The notes below the pieces were generated by a model, which did no database searches, was not told where the DNA came from, and worked only from the letters and a program-made list of their open reading frames with translations. A stretch of DNA of 64,000 nt. It comes from Mytilus californianus. Lineage: Eukaryota; Mollusca; Bivalvia; Mytilida; Mytilidae. Location of the stretch: contig NW_026262668.1 in NCBI RefSeq assembly GCF_021869535.1, positions 64,014,058-64,078,057 of the forward strand. Reading direction: 5' to 3'. Made by a program: the position numbers and the translations under genes. Below, piece after piece: positions 41,901 to 53,900 of the stretch (positions are counted from its first letter, which is position 1; the number at the start of each line of letters is the position of its first letter).

Positions 41901-44900
41901 TGAACATTACTGGATCAGAGTTATATGTTGCCAGTCATGATCTTAACATGCTTAATGTCCTGTGTTAAGAACCTCTTATACTATGTGCCTTCAATATACC
42001 AAATGATACCAGGTGATTACCAATGCATAAGTATGCTATAAGGAGGTTAAACTCTGCTTGTATCAATCATCGTATGTTTGTTATCAAACCCTTAGGGAAA
42101 TAATTCTATTGAAATATTTAATATTTGTCATATTTAGATAAGTAGATTAAATACTGTGACAGGTGACACAATCTTGATGAATGGTTCTAATTGATATTTT
42201 TTAAGTTATGAATCTTAGTTATGTTCATGCAGAAGATGAATTTTTTATGTTTATTTTTACCATGAATTAGTTTGATGTGACACAATTATGGATGACAAAT
42301 TTTGTTAAATAAAAGGTTTAACAATAATTTTACAATTAGACTAGATTAATGAATAATTTAGTAACAAATTAGGTTTGTTCTAAATTTTATGAATATCAAA
42401 GAATATGTCAGGAGTCAATTTTTGTTGTCTTAGGATCTGTCCTGATCTTGCTTCAGGGGGGTTCTTTCTAAGTAAGAATGGTCAGAATGGTATCAAAGTA
42501 CAGATGCCGCTGGATATATATACTTTCACAATTAATTTATTTTTTATCTGATTTGCTTGTTAAATTGCACAGTTATACATGTAGTTTTCAGTGGCAGATT
42601 TATTTTGTATTTGATTTGCCTGTTAAATTGCACAGTGGCAAATTTGGGGTGGCACAAAGGGTGTACGCCCCCTTTGATTGGAAAATGTATAATTTTTTAG
42701 CATAACATTGTCCAAATTTTATATTAAGTTTTCTATAATTATTTACATTTGAAAAATCCTGGATCCACCCTTGGGGTTATAATTGTAATTGTGGCTTGTA
42801 AAGGTACCTTATTTCTAACTACAGCATCATCTAAGCACAATTTCACAACAGTCACCTAGTTCTAAATACTTCACTATATATGTATTAGCACTTAGTTATC
42901 AGTTATTACTATGTTTGCAAGACCTTATATCGTATATACAAGGGATATCCATTTCTAGGAAAAGTTGGTACTCAAAAAGTTGACAAATTTCATTTATTCA
43001 TCATATCCCTATTAAGATAAATAACGGTGACCAACTGTTAGAATGCAAAGTTACCTTTAATTCCTTAAGATTTGTCTACTTAACCAGAATTTTTTATTTT
43101 TATTTATTCTTGAAAAAATAGGGGAAAAAGAATATATTTGAGTAAGAGTATTACTTTAAATTTGATACTCAAATGTTCTGGGCAATACTCTGGTACATGA
43201 TTACTCTATGACAACCCATTGAAAATAGATAAACAGCACAGATAAATGATATCCATACCACTATTCAGTATCATGATGTAATATTTTCCAAACCTATATT
43301 TAGTCAACATCAAAAGTTATATTATGTAGCTAGTTGGCTGAGTAGTCTTTGGCACTATAAACAGTGCAAGTGGTTTTTCTATTGTCTTAAAAAACTTGTG
43401 TTTCTAATCTTGCTGCAGAATCATATAAATTTGAAGGTGCGAAAAAAAAAAAAAACATGATGCAGTGCCAACATTATTGGGCTGAATTCAAGAGGTACAG
43501 TAATATATGTTGAAAACTCTGTGTAGCTGTTGCCTTGACATCTATTGCAATGTTGTTACATAGGCACCAGATAAATATGATATGATGAAAAACCCAAAAC
43601 TTTATATAGAAACATCCTGGTAAAGGGATGTGATGATTTATCAGTACACATGTACTTGTTTGTTTTATATGTATTATACTAAAAACAAATAAATTAAATT
43701 TTTTGCAGGTTTTAATGGTATTAATTGTGAAAACAGTATTAATGAGTGTGCCTCAGGACCATGTAAAAATGGAATATGTATAGATGAAGTTAATGATTAT
43801 AGTTGTAATTGTACAGGAACAGGTATGTACTTACTGTTAGGCAAAAATTTAATTTGTATCTATTTCCTATTATTGCCATAAACAAATAATGGTATGGTCA
43901 GAAGGTTGGCATTTTTTTTTTTTTTTTTTTTTATCTCTTATCAACAGGCAAAAAAATAAATGCTTGTTTCCTGCCTCCCCATCGACCCTAAGTTTGATCG
44001 GAGACCCTAAAATATTTTATTGCTTGTCCAAAAAAATATTTCAAGAAAAAGCATTGTGAGTCGTCTTATTTGACTATGAATTCAATTTCCCCTAGATTAT
44101 TCACTCTAAATTGTAATAAGATTGATGCATATTTGTTGTTGAGCTTGTCAAACCATTGAAAATTATAAACGTATCAATATGCATGCACAAATTACTGGAT
44201 GCAAAAGTGTATAAAGGTATCAAACTCTGAAAAAACATGAGATTTTTCCAGATTTTGTTAACATGCAAAAAATTATATTGAATTAAAAATAAAATGAAAT
44301 TCCAACCGACAGACCCTATTTTATAATGGTTGGAGGCAGGAAAAAAACATTTTTTTTGTTTTGTTTGGCCTTATCTGAAAAAAAACAACATTTTCTCTTA
44401 TTTTGGACCAGATTTACACTTTACATCCCATAATTCACACATGGGAAATTTATCTTTTCAAATTCCTGTCTTAAATAGTGGCAATCCAAATTCCACTCCC
44501 CTTTCATCCTGGTAGACATACCATGCAAAAACATTGTAATGTCCTGAATATGCATGAAATGGTTCCGACTGAATTGCAAGCAAGCAATAACCAATCAATC
44601 CATCCTTTCTTCTAATGTTCTGACCACTTCTTGACCCTTCTTGATTTCTACTCAAATGAATCAAAACAACTTTTCTTAAAAGTTTTTTTGGGACAAGGCA
44701 TTAAAGTGTTTTAGGGTCAGCATGTCAAATATAGGATCAATAAATGGGAGGGAGGAACAACATATGATTTTTCTTTTTGGCCTAGAGATGTCACTTGATC
44801 AAAAATGATATTTGTGTGTACTGTCAGGTCAACTTAATATGAGTGTGTTGTAATTACACTAAGTTCATCTAAAAGAACATTAAATCATTCAAAAACCCTC

Positions 44901-47900
44901 ATTTTTTTGCAGTGTGATTGAACTTATTTGTTAATTGAACAAATATAATTGCTTTAAAGCTTATTTGCACCACACTCGTTTAAAATAAATCTGGTATAGT
45001 ACTTATATTAATGTGGTAATAAACTTAGACGTTTAATATGTTTTAAGGTTATACTGGACAGACATGTGAGACAAATGTAGATGAATGCCAGTCTGGAACA
45101 TCCATTTGTGGTACTGGAACATGTTTTGATAATCCAGGCTCCTTTACTTGCCAATGCCCTACTGGGTTTGAAGGACACCAGTGCCAAAAAGTAAGCTTAT
45201 TATCTATATTTGACCTGGTATTGATAACCTACAATGAAAGAAAAACCCAGTTTATAGCTGTTGAAGTCATAAAACCTAAAATTTGTTGCACAATATGCCA
45301 ACTCCAAAAGTAAGTCTAAAATTTATATCTTGTTTTCTGGGTATCCAATTGGCTTGATTTAAAACATTTTATGAAAGCTGGTATTTTAGGAATTAATATT
45401 CTATGTTCCATATAAATGCAAAATATGTGACCAGTTCTTATCATATTTCTTAAAACTTACATTTGAATCATGCATTTTTCATAAATTACACATTTCTTTT
45501 AAATTTTCTTGATAACAATTTTTAAAAGCTCTAATTTACAGTAAAGGAACTAGTCCTAATGACATAATTGTGTTAAAACACATGTAAGAGTTAACGCATT
45601 GTAAAAATGCTCAAAATACATATTCATACAATACATTTTATCCATTTTTCTACCATAAATAAACCTCATGAGGCCTTTTCCTAATTTTTATACGACCGCA
45701 CAAAAATTTTGTGGTCGTATATTGGTATGACGTTGTCGTCGTCGTCCGGCGTCGTCGTCGTCGTCCGGCGTCGTCGTCCGAAGACACATTGGTTTTCGCA
45801 CTCTAACTTTAGTTTAAGTGAATGGATCTCTTTGAAATTTGACCATAAGGTTAAATACCACAAAAGGAAGGTTGGGATTGATTTTGGGGGTTATGGTACC
45901 AACAGTTAAGGAATTAGGGGCCAAAAAGGGGCCAAAAATAAGCATTTTCTAGTTTCCAGACAATAACTGTGGAACGGTGTATGGATCTCTCTGAAATTAT
46001 ACTACAAGTTTCCATACAACAAAGGGATGGTTAGGATTTGCTTTGGGGGGTTATGGCTCAAACCGTTTAGGAATTAGGGGCAAAAAAGGGGGAAAAACAA
46101 GGTTGTCCTGGTTAATGGACAAATACTTTAGTACAAAACATAATTTAAAGCAGTGTAAGGGAGATAAATCAAATACATCATTGAAATTATCTCCCTTACA
46201 CTGCTTTTAAATTATGTATAAAGTAATGGTTAATGAACAATAAAGATAATTTAAAACAGTGTAAGGGAGGTAATCCAAATACAACGTTTTGGTTACTTCC
46301 CTTACACTGCTTTTAAATTATGTTTAAAGAAATGCATATTTATAAAGGAAGACCAGTAAAAATATCTGCAAATGTTGCATCTTTTTTTTTTACAAAAAAA
46401 TCCATATGAAAGATTTGACACTATATTTTTAATTCTATTATAAAATAGATTAAGTTAACACTATGGTAAATTTGAATGGGTAATTATGGTTGCCAACTCC
46501 ATTGAAAATTTGAATTGAGATTATGACCATATCTTGAGGGAAAGAATTTTTTGGGGGAAAAAAAGGGGGGGGGGATAAAAAGAAATTGTGGGGGGTCAAT
46601 TTTTTCTCATTTCAGATTTCAGAAATTAAAAAGAATTATTCTTCAAATATTATTTTTTTTTCAAATTTCAAATATTGAAAAATTTCAAGAAGTAATCTTT
46701 AATTGCACAGTATGGCGCATTAGATTTGTAAAATCTTTTATCACATTTATTTATTTGTTATGCCGAATCTAACAGTGTATTTAGATTTTTAATTTTGGGT
46801 CCAGTTTTCAAATTGGTCTACATTAAGGTCCAAAGGGTCTAAAATTAAACTTTGTTTGATTTTAGCAAAAATTGAATATATGAGGTTCTTTGATATGCTG
46901 AATCTAAACATGTATTTAGATTTTTGATTTTTGGCCTAGTTTTCAAGTTGGTCCAAATTGGGGTCCGAAATTAAACTTTGTTTGATTTCAACAAAAATTG
47001 AATATATGGGGTTATTTGATATGCTGAATCTAACCATGTATTTAGATTTTTTATTTGTGGACCCCGTTATCAAATTGGTTCATATTGAGGTCAAAAGGGT
47101 CCAAAATTAAACTTTGTTTGATTTCATCTAAAATTGAATTATTGGGGTTCTTTGATATTCCAAATCTAACCGTGTATTTAGATTTTTAATTTTGGGTCCT
47201 GTTTTTGTCGAGCCTGCGACTTTTGTCGCAGAAAGCTCGACATAGGGATAGTGATCCGGCGGCTACGGCGGCGGCGGCGGCGTTAGCTAACTTCTTAAAA
47301 GCTTTATATTTTAGAAGGTGGAAGGTCTGGATGCTTCATACTTTGTATATGGATGCCTCATGTTACGAAGTTTCCGTCAGTCACATGTCAAATGTCCTTG
47401 ACCTCATTTTCATGGTTCAGTGACTACTTGAAAAAAAAGTTCAGATTTTTTGTAATGTTAGATTCTCTCTTATTATAAGTAATAGGATAACTATATTTGG
47501 TATGTGCGTACCTTGCAAGGTCCTCATGCCCGTCAGACAGTTTTCACTTGACCTCAACCTCATTTCATGGATCAGTGAACAAGGTTAAGTTTTGGTGGTC
47601 AAGTCCATATCTCAGATACTATAAGCAATAGGTCTTGTATATTCGGTGTATGGAAGGACTGTAAGGTGTACATGTCCAACTGGCAGGTGTCATCTGACCT
47701 TGACCTCATTTTCATGGTTCAGTAGTTATAGTTAAGTTTTTGTGTTTTGGTCTGTTTTTCTTATACTGTATGCCATAGGTCTACTTTATTTGGTGTATGG
47801 AATGATTGTAAGGTGTACATGTCTAGCGGGCAGGTGTCATCTGACCTTGACCTCATTTTCATGGTTCAGTGGTCAAAGTTAAGTTTTTGAGTTTTGGTCT

Positions 47901-50900
47901 TTTTTTCTAATACTATATGCAATAGTTCAACTATATTTGGTATGTGCGTACCTTGCAAGGTCCTCATGCCCGTCAGACAGTTTTCACTTGACCTGGACCT
48001 CATTTTATGGATCAGTGAACAAGGTTAAGTTTTGGTGGTCAAGTCCATATCTCAGATACTATAAGCAATAGGTCTTGTATATTCGGTGTATGGAAGGACT
48101 GTAAGGTGTACATGTCCAACTGGCAGGTGTCATCTGACCTTGACCTCATTTTCATGGTTCAGTGGTTATAGTTAAGTTTTTGTGTTTTGGTCTGTTTTTC
48201 TTATACTGTATGCCATAGGTCTACTATATTTATTGTATGGAATGATTGTAAGGTGTACATGTCTAGCGGGCAGGTGTCATCTGACCATGACCTCATTTTC
48301 ATGGTTCAGTGGTCAAAGTTAAGTTTTTTGAGTTTTGGTCTTTTTTTCTAATACTATATGCAATAGTTCAACTATATTTGGTGTATGGAAATATTTTATG
48401 ATCCATTTGGCAGTCACGCAGGTTTTATTTGACCTTGACCTCATTTTCAAGGTTCATTGCTCAGTGTTAAGTTTTTGTGTTTTGGTCTGTTTTTTGTCGA
48501 GCCTGCGACTTTTGTCGCAGAAAGCTCGACATAGGGATAGTGATCCGTCGGCGGCGGCGTTAGCTAACTTCTTAAAAGCTTTATATTTTAGAAGGTGGAA
48601 GGTCTGGATGCTTCATACTTTGTATATGGATGCCTCATGTTACGAAGTTTCCGTCAGTCACATGTCCAATGTCCTTGACCTCATTTTCATGGTTCAGTGA
48701 CTACTTGAAAAAAAAGTTCAGATTTTTTGTAATGTTAGATTCTCTCTTATTATAAGTAATAGGATAACTGTATTTGGTATGTGCATACCTTGCAAGGTCC
48801 TCATGCCCGTCAGACAGTTTTCACTTGACCTCGACCTCATTTCATGGATCAGTGAACAAGGTTAAGTTTTGGTGGTCAAGTCCATATCTCAGATACTATA
48901 AGCAATAGGTCTAGTATATTTGGTGTATGGAAGGACTGTAAGGTGTACATGTCCAACTGGCAGGTGTCATCTGACCTTGACCTCATTTTCATGGTTCAGT
49001 GGTTATAGTTAAGTTTTTGTGTTTTGGTCTGTTTTTCTTATACTGTATGCCATAGGTCTACTATATTTGGTGTATGGAATGATTGTAAGGTGTACATGTC
49101 TAGCGGGCAGGTGTCATCTGACCTTGACCTCATTTTCATGGTTCAGTGGTCAAAGTTAAGTTTTTGAGTTTTGGTCTTTTTTTCTAATACTATATGCAAT
49201 AGTTCAACTATATTTGGTATGTGCGTACCTTGCAAGGTCCTCATGCCCGTCGGACAGTTTTCACTTGACCTTGACCTCATTTCATGGATCAGTGAACAAG
49301 GTTAAGTTTTGGTGGTCAAGTCCATATCTCAGATACTATAAGCAATAGGTCTAGTATATTCGGTGTATAGAAGGCTGTAAGGTGTACATGTCCAACTGGC
49401 AGGTGTCATCTGACCTTGACCTCATTTTCATGGTTCAGTGGTTATAGTTAAGTTTTTGTGTTTTGGTCTGTTTTTCTTATACTGTATGCCATAGGTCTAC
49501 TATATTTGGTGTATGGAATGATTGTAAGGTGTACATGTCTAGCGGGCAGGTGTCATCTGACCTTGACCTCATTTTCATGGTTCAGTGGTCAAAGTTAAGT
49601 TTTTTGAGTTTTGGTCTTTTTTTCTAATACTATATGCAATAGTTCAACTATATTTGGTGTATGGAAATATTTCATGATCTATTTGGCAGTCACGCAGGTT
49701 TTATTTGACCTTGACCTCATTTTCAAGGTTCATTGCTCAGTGTTAAGTTTTTGTGTTTTGGTCTGTTTTTCTTAAACTATAAGCAATAGGTCAACTATAT
49801 TTGTTGTATGGAAGAATTGTTAGCTGTTGCCTGCCTAGCATGGTTCATCTGACCTTGACCTAATTTTCATGGTTCATTGGTCAATGTTTAGTTTACTTGG
49901 TTAATGTTAAGTTTATGTGACAGCTGTAATAAAGCTTTATATTTAGGACTATCACCATAATATCAATGATTAGTAAAGAAGGCGAGACATTTCAGCGTGT
50001 GCACTCTTGTTTAAATTGGTCTACATTAAGGTCCAAAGGGTCCAAAATTAAACTTAGTTTGATTTTAGCAAAAATTGAATTCTTGGGGTTCTTTGATATG
50101 CTGAATCTAAACATGTGTTTAGATTTTTGATTATGGGCCCAGTTTTCAAGTTGGTCCAAGATAGGGTCCAGTATTTAAACTTTGTTTGATTTCAACAAAA
50201 ATTGAATATATGGGGTTCTTTGATATGCTGAATCTAAACATGTATTTAGATTTTTTATTATGGGCCCAGTTTTCAAGTTGGTCCAAATTGGGGTCCAAAA
50301 TTAAACTTTGTTTGATTTCAACAAAAATTGAATATATGAGGTTCTTTGATATGCTGAATCTAACCATGTATTTAGATTTTTTATTTGTGGGCCCCGCTAT
50401 CAAATTGGTTCATATTGAGGTCAAAAGGGTCCAAAATTAAACTTTGTTTGATTTCATCAAAAATTGAATTATTGGGGTTCTTTGATATGCCAAATCTAAC
50501 CATGTTTTTAGATTTTTAATTTGGGTCCCGTTTTTTAAATTGGTCTTCATTGAGGTCCAAAGGGTCCAAAATTAAACTTAGTTTGATTTTAACAAAAATT
50601 GAATTCTTGGGGTTCTTTGATATGCTGAATCTAAACATGTGTTTAGATTTTTGATTATGGGCCCAGTTTTCAAGTTGGTCCAAGTTGGGGTCCAAAATTA
50701 AACTTTTTTTGATTTCAACAAAAATTGAATATATGGGGTTCTTTGATATGCTGAATCGAACCATGTATTTAGATTTTTTATTTGTGGGCCCAACTACCGG
50801 TATCAAATTGGTTCATATTGAGGTCAAAAGGGTCCAAAATTAAACTTTGTTTGATTTCATCAAAAATTGGATTATTGGGGTTCTTTGATATTCCAAATCT

Positions 50901-53900
50901 AACCGTGTAATTAGATTTTTAATTTTAAGTCCCGTTTTTTAAATTGGTCTACATTAAGGTCCAAAGGGTCCAAAATTTAAACTTAGTTTGATTTTAGCAA
51001 AAATTGAATTCTTGGGGTTCTTTAATATGCTGAATCTAAACATGTGTTTAGATTTTTGATTATGGGCCCAGTTTTCAAGTTTGTCCAAGTTGGGGTCCAA
51101 AATTAAACTTTGTTTGATTTCAACAAAAATTGAAAATATGGGGTTCTTTGATATGCTGAATCTAACCATGTATTTTGATTTTGGACATTGGACCATAATA
51201 GGTAAATTAAAAAAATTCAAGTTCTTAGACCACTTTCTTTCTGTGTCAGAAACCTATGCTGTGTCAAATATTTAATAACAATCCAAATTCAGAGCTGTAT
51301 CAAGCTTGAATGTTGTGTCCATACTTGCCCCAACTGTTCAGGGTTCGACCTCTGCGGTCGTATCAAGCTGCGCCCCAGCGAAGCATTTTATTGTTCTTAT
51401 TAAGAGATTATGAGAAAACTATTTAAGACACCAAACAGGAACAACTTGAAAATCTGAAATAAAAAGTTTTCTAAAGAACTGAAAACATGCTATGCTTTTT
51501 CGTTTATTTTTTAGTTTTTCAATCCAGTCACATCACAATAGATGACCAGGTTATGCACTGAAAAACTTTTAGTGTTCAAATAAAAATGATAAGATATGTA
51601 GATGTTTCTTACTACTGTGAATGCCAACCATTACAACTAAGATGCAAAAACAGAATATAACATGCACTAAATTTGTGCTACTGTCTCTTTCTTTTTAAAA
51701 TTTATTTCTCTTGACTAAATTTTGCATATATTATTCCCACATAACTAAATAAAGATCAGGTAAAATAATTTAATTTTGTAAATTGCAGATAGCTAGTAGT
51801 AGCTAGACACATTTTATAACAATTTTTTACACTTGTCTGCTTAAGTTGCATATATAATTGTCATTGAAGTAGATATTCTATTTCTGTTGGCTAAAATGAG
51901 TTGCTGAAAAGACATCACAGACAATAAAAAAAAGTAAAAACAAGATTCTAAATGGTAGCTGATTTTGGAAAATGACTGATTTGAGGGGACGGGAGGATAT
52001 AGAAGAATGTAATAATCTATAGATAATTTAATGGCTGTGCATATAAATAATGAACTAAATATGTTTGTAGAATATAGATGAATGCAGCTCTTCCCCATGT
52101 TTCAACGGTGCCACTTGTTTTGATGGTATAGCTAATTACACATGTGTTTGTGTCACTGGATTCGAAGGCCCTGACTGTAAAAACAACACAGATGATTGTA
52201 AAAATATCATATGTCCAGGAAATTATACAGTGTGTGTAGATGGTATTAATCAATACAGTTGTGAATGTAAACCAGGTTATACCGGTAAGATTTGTACTGG
52301 GGATTCATTATTATTCATGGGATACCAAAGTTCGTGCATTTCGTGGGTACAGATGAACCACAAATTCAAATGTTCAACAAATTAAAATTTTCTATTGGGT
52401 TGTACATGCAGACTTTTGCAAAACTATGAAATCAAATATAGACGAAAATGCAAAATGTCCTTAATCCAAGAAAATTGGTACGAAAATTAATGAATCCACA
52501 GTATTTTATAGAGGGGAAATTAAAGGAGGTACATGTATGTATAAGTTTTACGAGAAAAAAACGAATAATTTTTTATTTTTTGCATAATTATCCAAGTTTT
52601 TCCCCAGAATAGAATTGTACCAGTCACACACTTCTTTCTTGAGAAAAACCATCAAGCTTTGGCTTCAGCATCTCTGATATAACATATGGATCATAAAAGT
52701 TTTTCATATATTGGAAGTAATTTGTAGCTCGAATAGTATGCTTTTAGTTTTACCAGTATGTGAAATTTCTAATGAAATATTTAAATAAAATTATTTTTAT
52801 TTAAATGGAAGCCTGAAATAACTTTTACATTAACAGTATGAAAGATTAATTAAAACAATTCACACTTATGAAATACACTATTGTGAAAATGTGTCATGAT
52901 AAACATTTTGCCTTTAGAGGACAGTGTTATGGTAAATTACCATAGGAAAAGAAATATATCAGTTGAGACATAGTTGAAGGTGAAATATATTTTTTCAGTG
53001 TGGTAATCTACATAAAAAAATTATCTTGAGGTTAGAATTATACTGATCGTTGATGGTTCATGGTTCAAATGTATTAAACAGAAAATGTTAAATTAAGATC
53101 CTTATTTACATTGTAAAAAAAATCATAAATATATAGGTAGAAGTTTTTCTTTTTTTAAGCATTTAATGGTCACATTTCCTGGCTAACATGCATTTTGTAA
53201 ATTTATGTCTCTTATATAGCTGTATTTGTATAATTAGAAACACTCAATAAATATAGTAGCTAATACTCTACTGCATCAAGTAAATCCAGGTTGTTTCCAA
53301 CCAGAGACTTACTTGAAAGTATTCTAATTGTAAAAAAACAAAATCTTATGAGAAAAAATTTATGATCAATTTTTGTTATGAGACTTTTTGTTAAAAGAAC
53401 CCCAGGTATTTAGACAACATTTCAAGAATTTTTCCAAAAGTTTAAGACAATAAAAATACCAGCCAAATAATCTTTACCTTTCTAGGTGTACCAGGAAGCT
53501 GTACAGATATAGATGAATGCACAACAGACCCCTGTAGAAATGGAGGAACTTGTCAAAACTTAGAAAATGCTTATAATTGTGTTTGTCTTGCTGGTTATAC
53601 TGGACAGCATTGTCAGAATGATATCAATGAATGTGATCCTAGCCCTTGTCAGAATGGGGCAGAGTAAGTATAACTATCAGTATGATGTCAATGAATGTGC
53701 TCCTAGCCCTTGTCAGAATGGGGCAGAGTAAGTATAACTGTCAGTATGATGTCAATGAATGTGATCCTAGCCCTTGCCAGAATGGGGCAGAGTAAGTATA
53801 ACTGTCAGAATGATGTCAATGAATGTGCTCCTAGCCCTTGTCAGAATGGGGCAGAGTAAGTATAACTGTCAGTATGATGTCAATGAATGTGATCCTAGAC

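Larger units (their letters stand above)
39041..43708 (+). other. Intron 4 (4.7 kb)
   Basis: Holds a tatacgccc element (39251-39668), a repeat with caatcaatcaaaagttgct (41706-41790, reverse-related to 18543-18620), a ~65-bp direct duplication (42530-42650) and a worn family D element (42633-42772). A poly-A run is at 43441-43455. 39.7-41.6 and 42.8-43.4 kb show nothing I can assign. Confidence 0.55.
45690..51363. mobile_element. ~5.7 kb element with ATACGACCGCA inverted ends
   Basis: Perfect 11-bp ends ATACGACCGCA (45690-45700) and TGCGGTCGTAT (51353-51363). The left end is itself a hairpin (45690-45720) followed by a GTC/GTCCGGC run (45729-45780). Then come two ~130-bp repeats, two large hairpins (46138-46323) and an array of ~125-138-bp units (about 46850-47200 and 50020-51190) containing tttgatatgctgaatctaa. 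Small minus-strand frames in that array repeat one peptide and are not genes. I recognise the family from mussel genomes; no transposase is present. Confidence 0.7.
45191..52070 (+). other. Intron 6 (6.9 kb), mostly one nested mobile element
   Basis: About 80% of this intron is the element at 45690-51363 with its internal insertion. The remaining edges (45191-45689 and 51364-52070) show no recognisable structure. Confidence 0.65.

Noticed and set aside
47205-48700. Alanine-rich open frames with a shared C-terminal sequence
   Set aside because: They come from the GGC triplet run and conserved head of the nested repeat, which occurs twice. Repeat-derived, not genes.
50146-51220. Several minus-strand open frames encoding a repeated [17 protein letters not shown] peptide
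   Set aside because: They follow the ~130-bp tandem units of a mobile element. The peptide repeats because the DNA repeats. There is no start context, domain or splice support.
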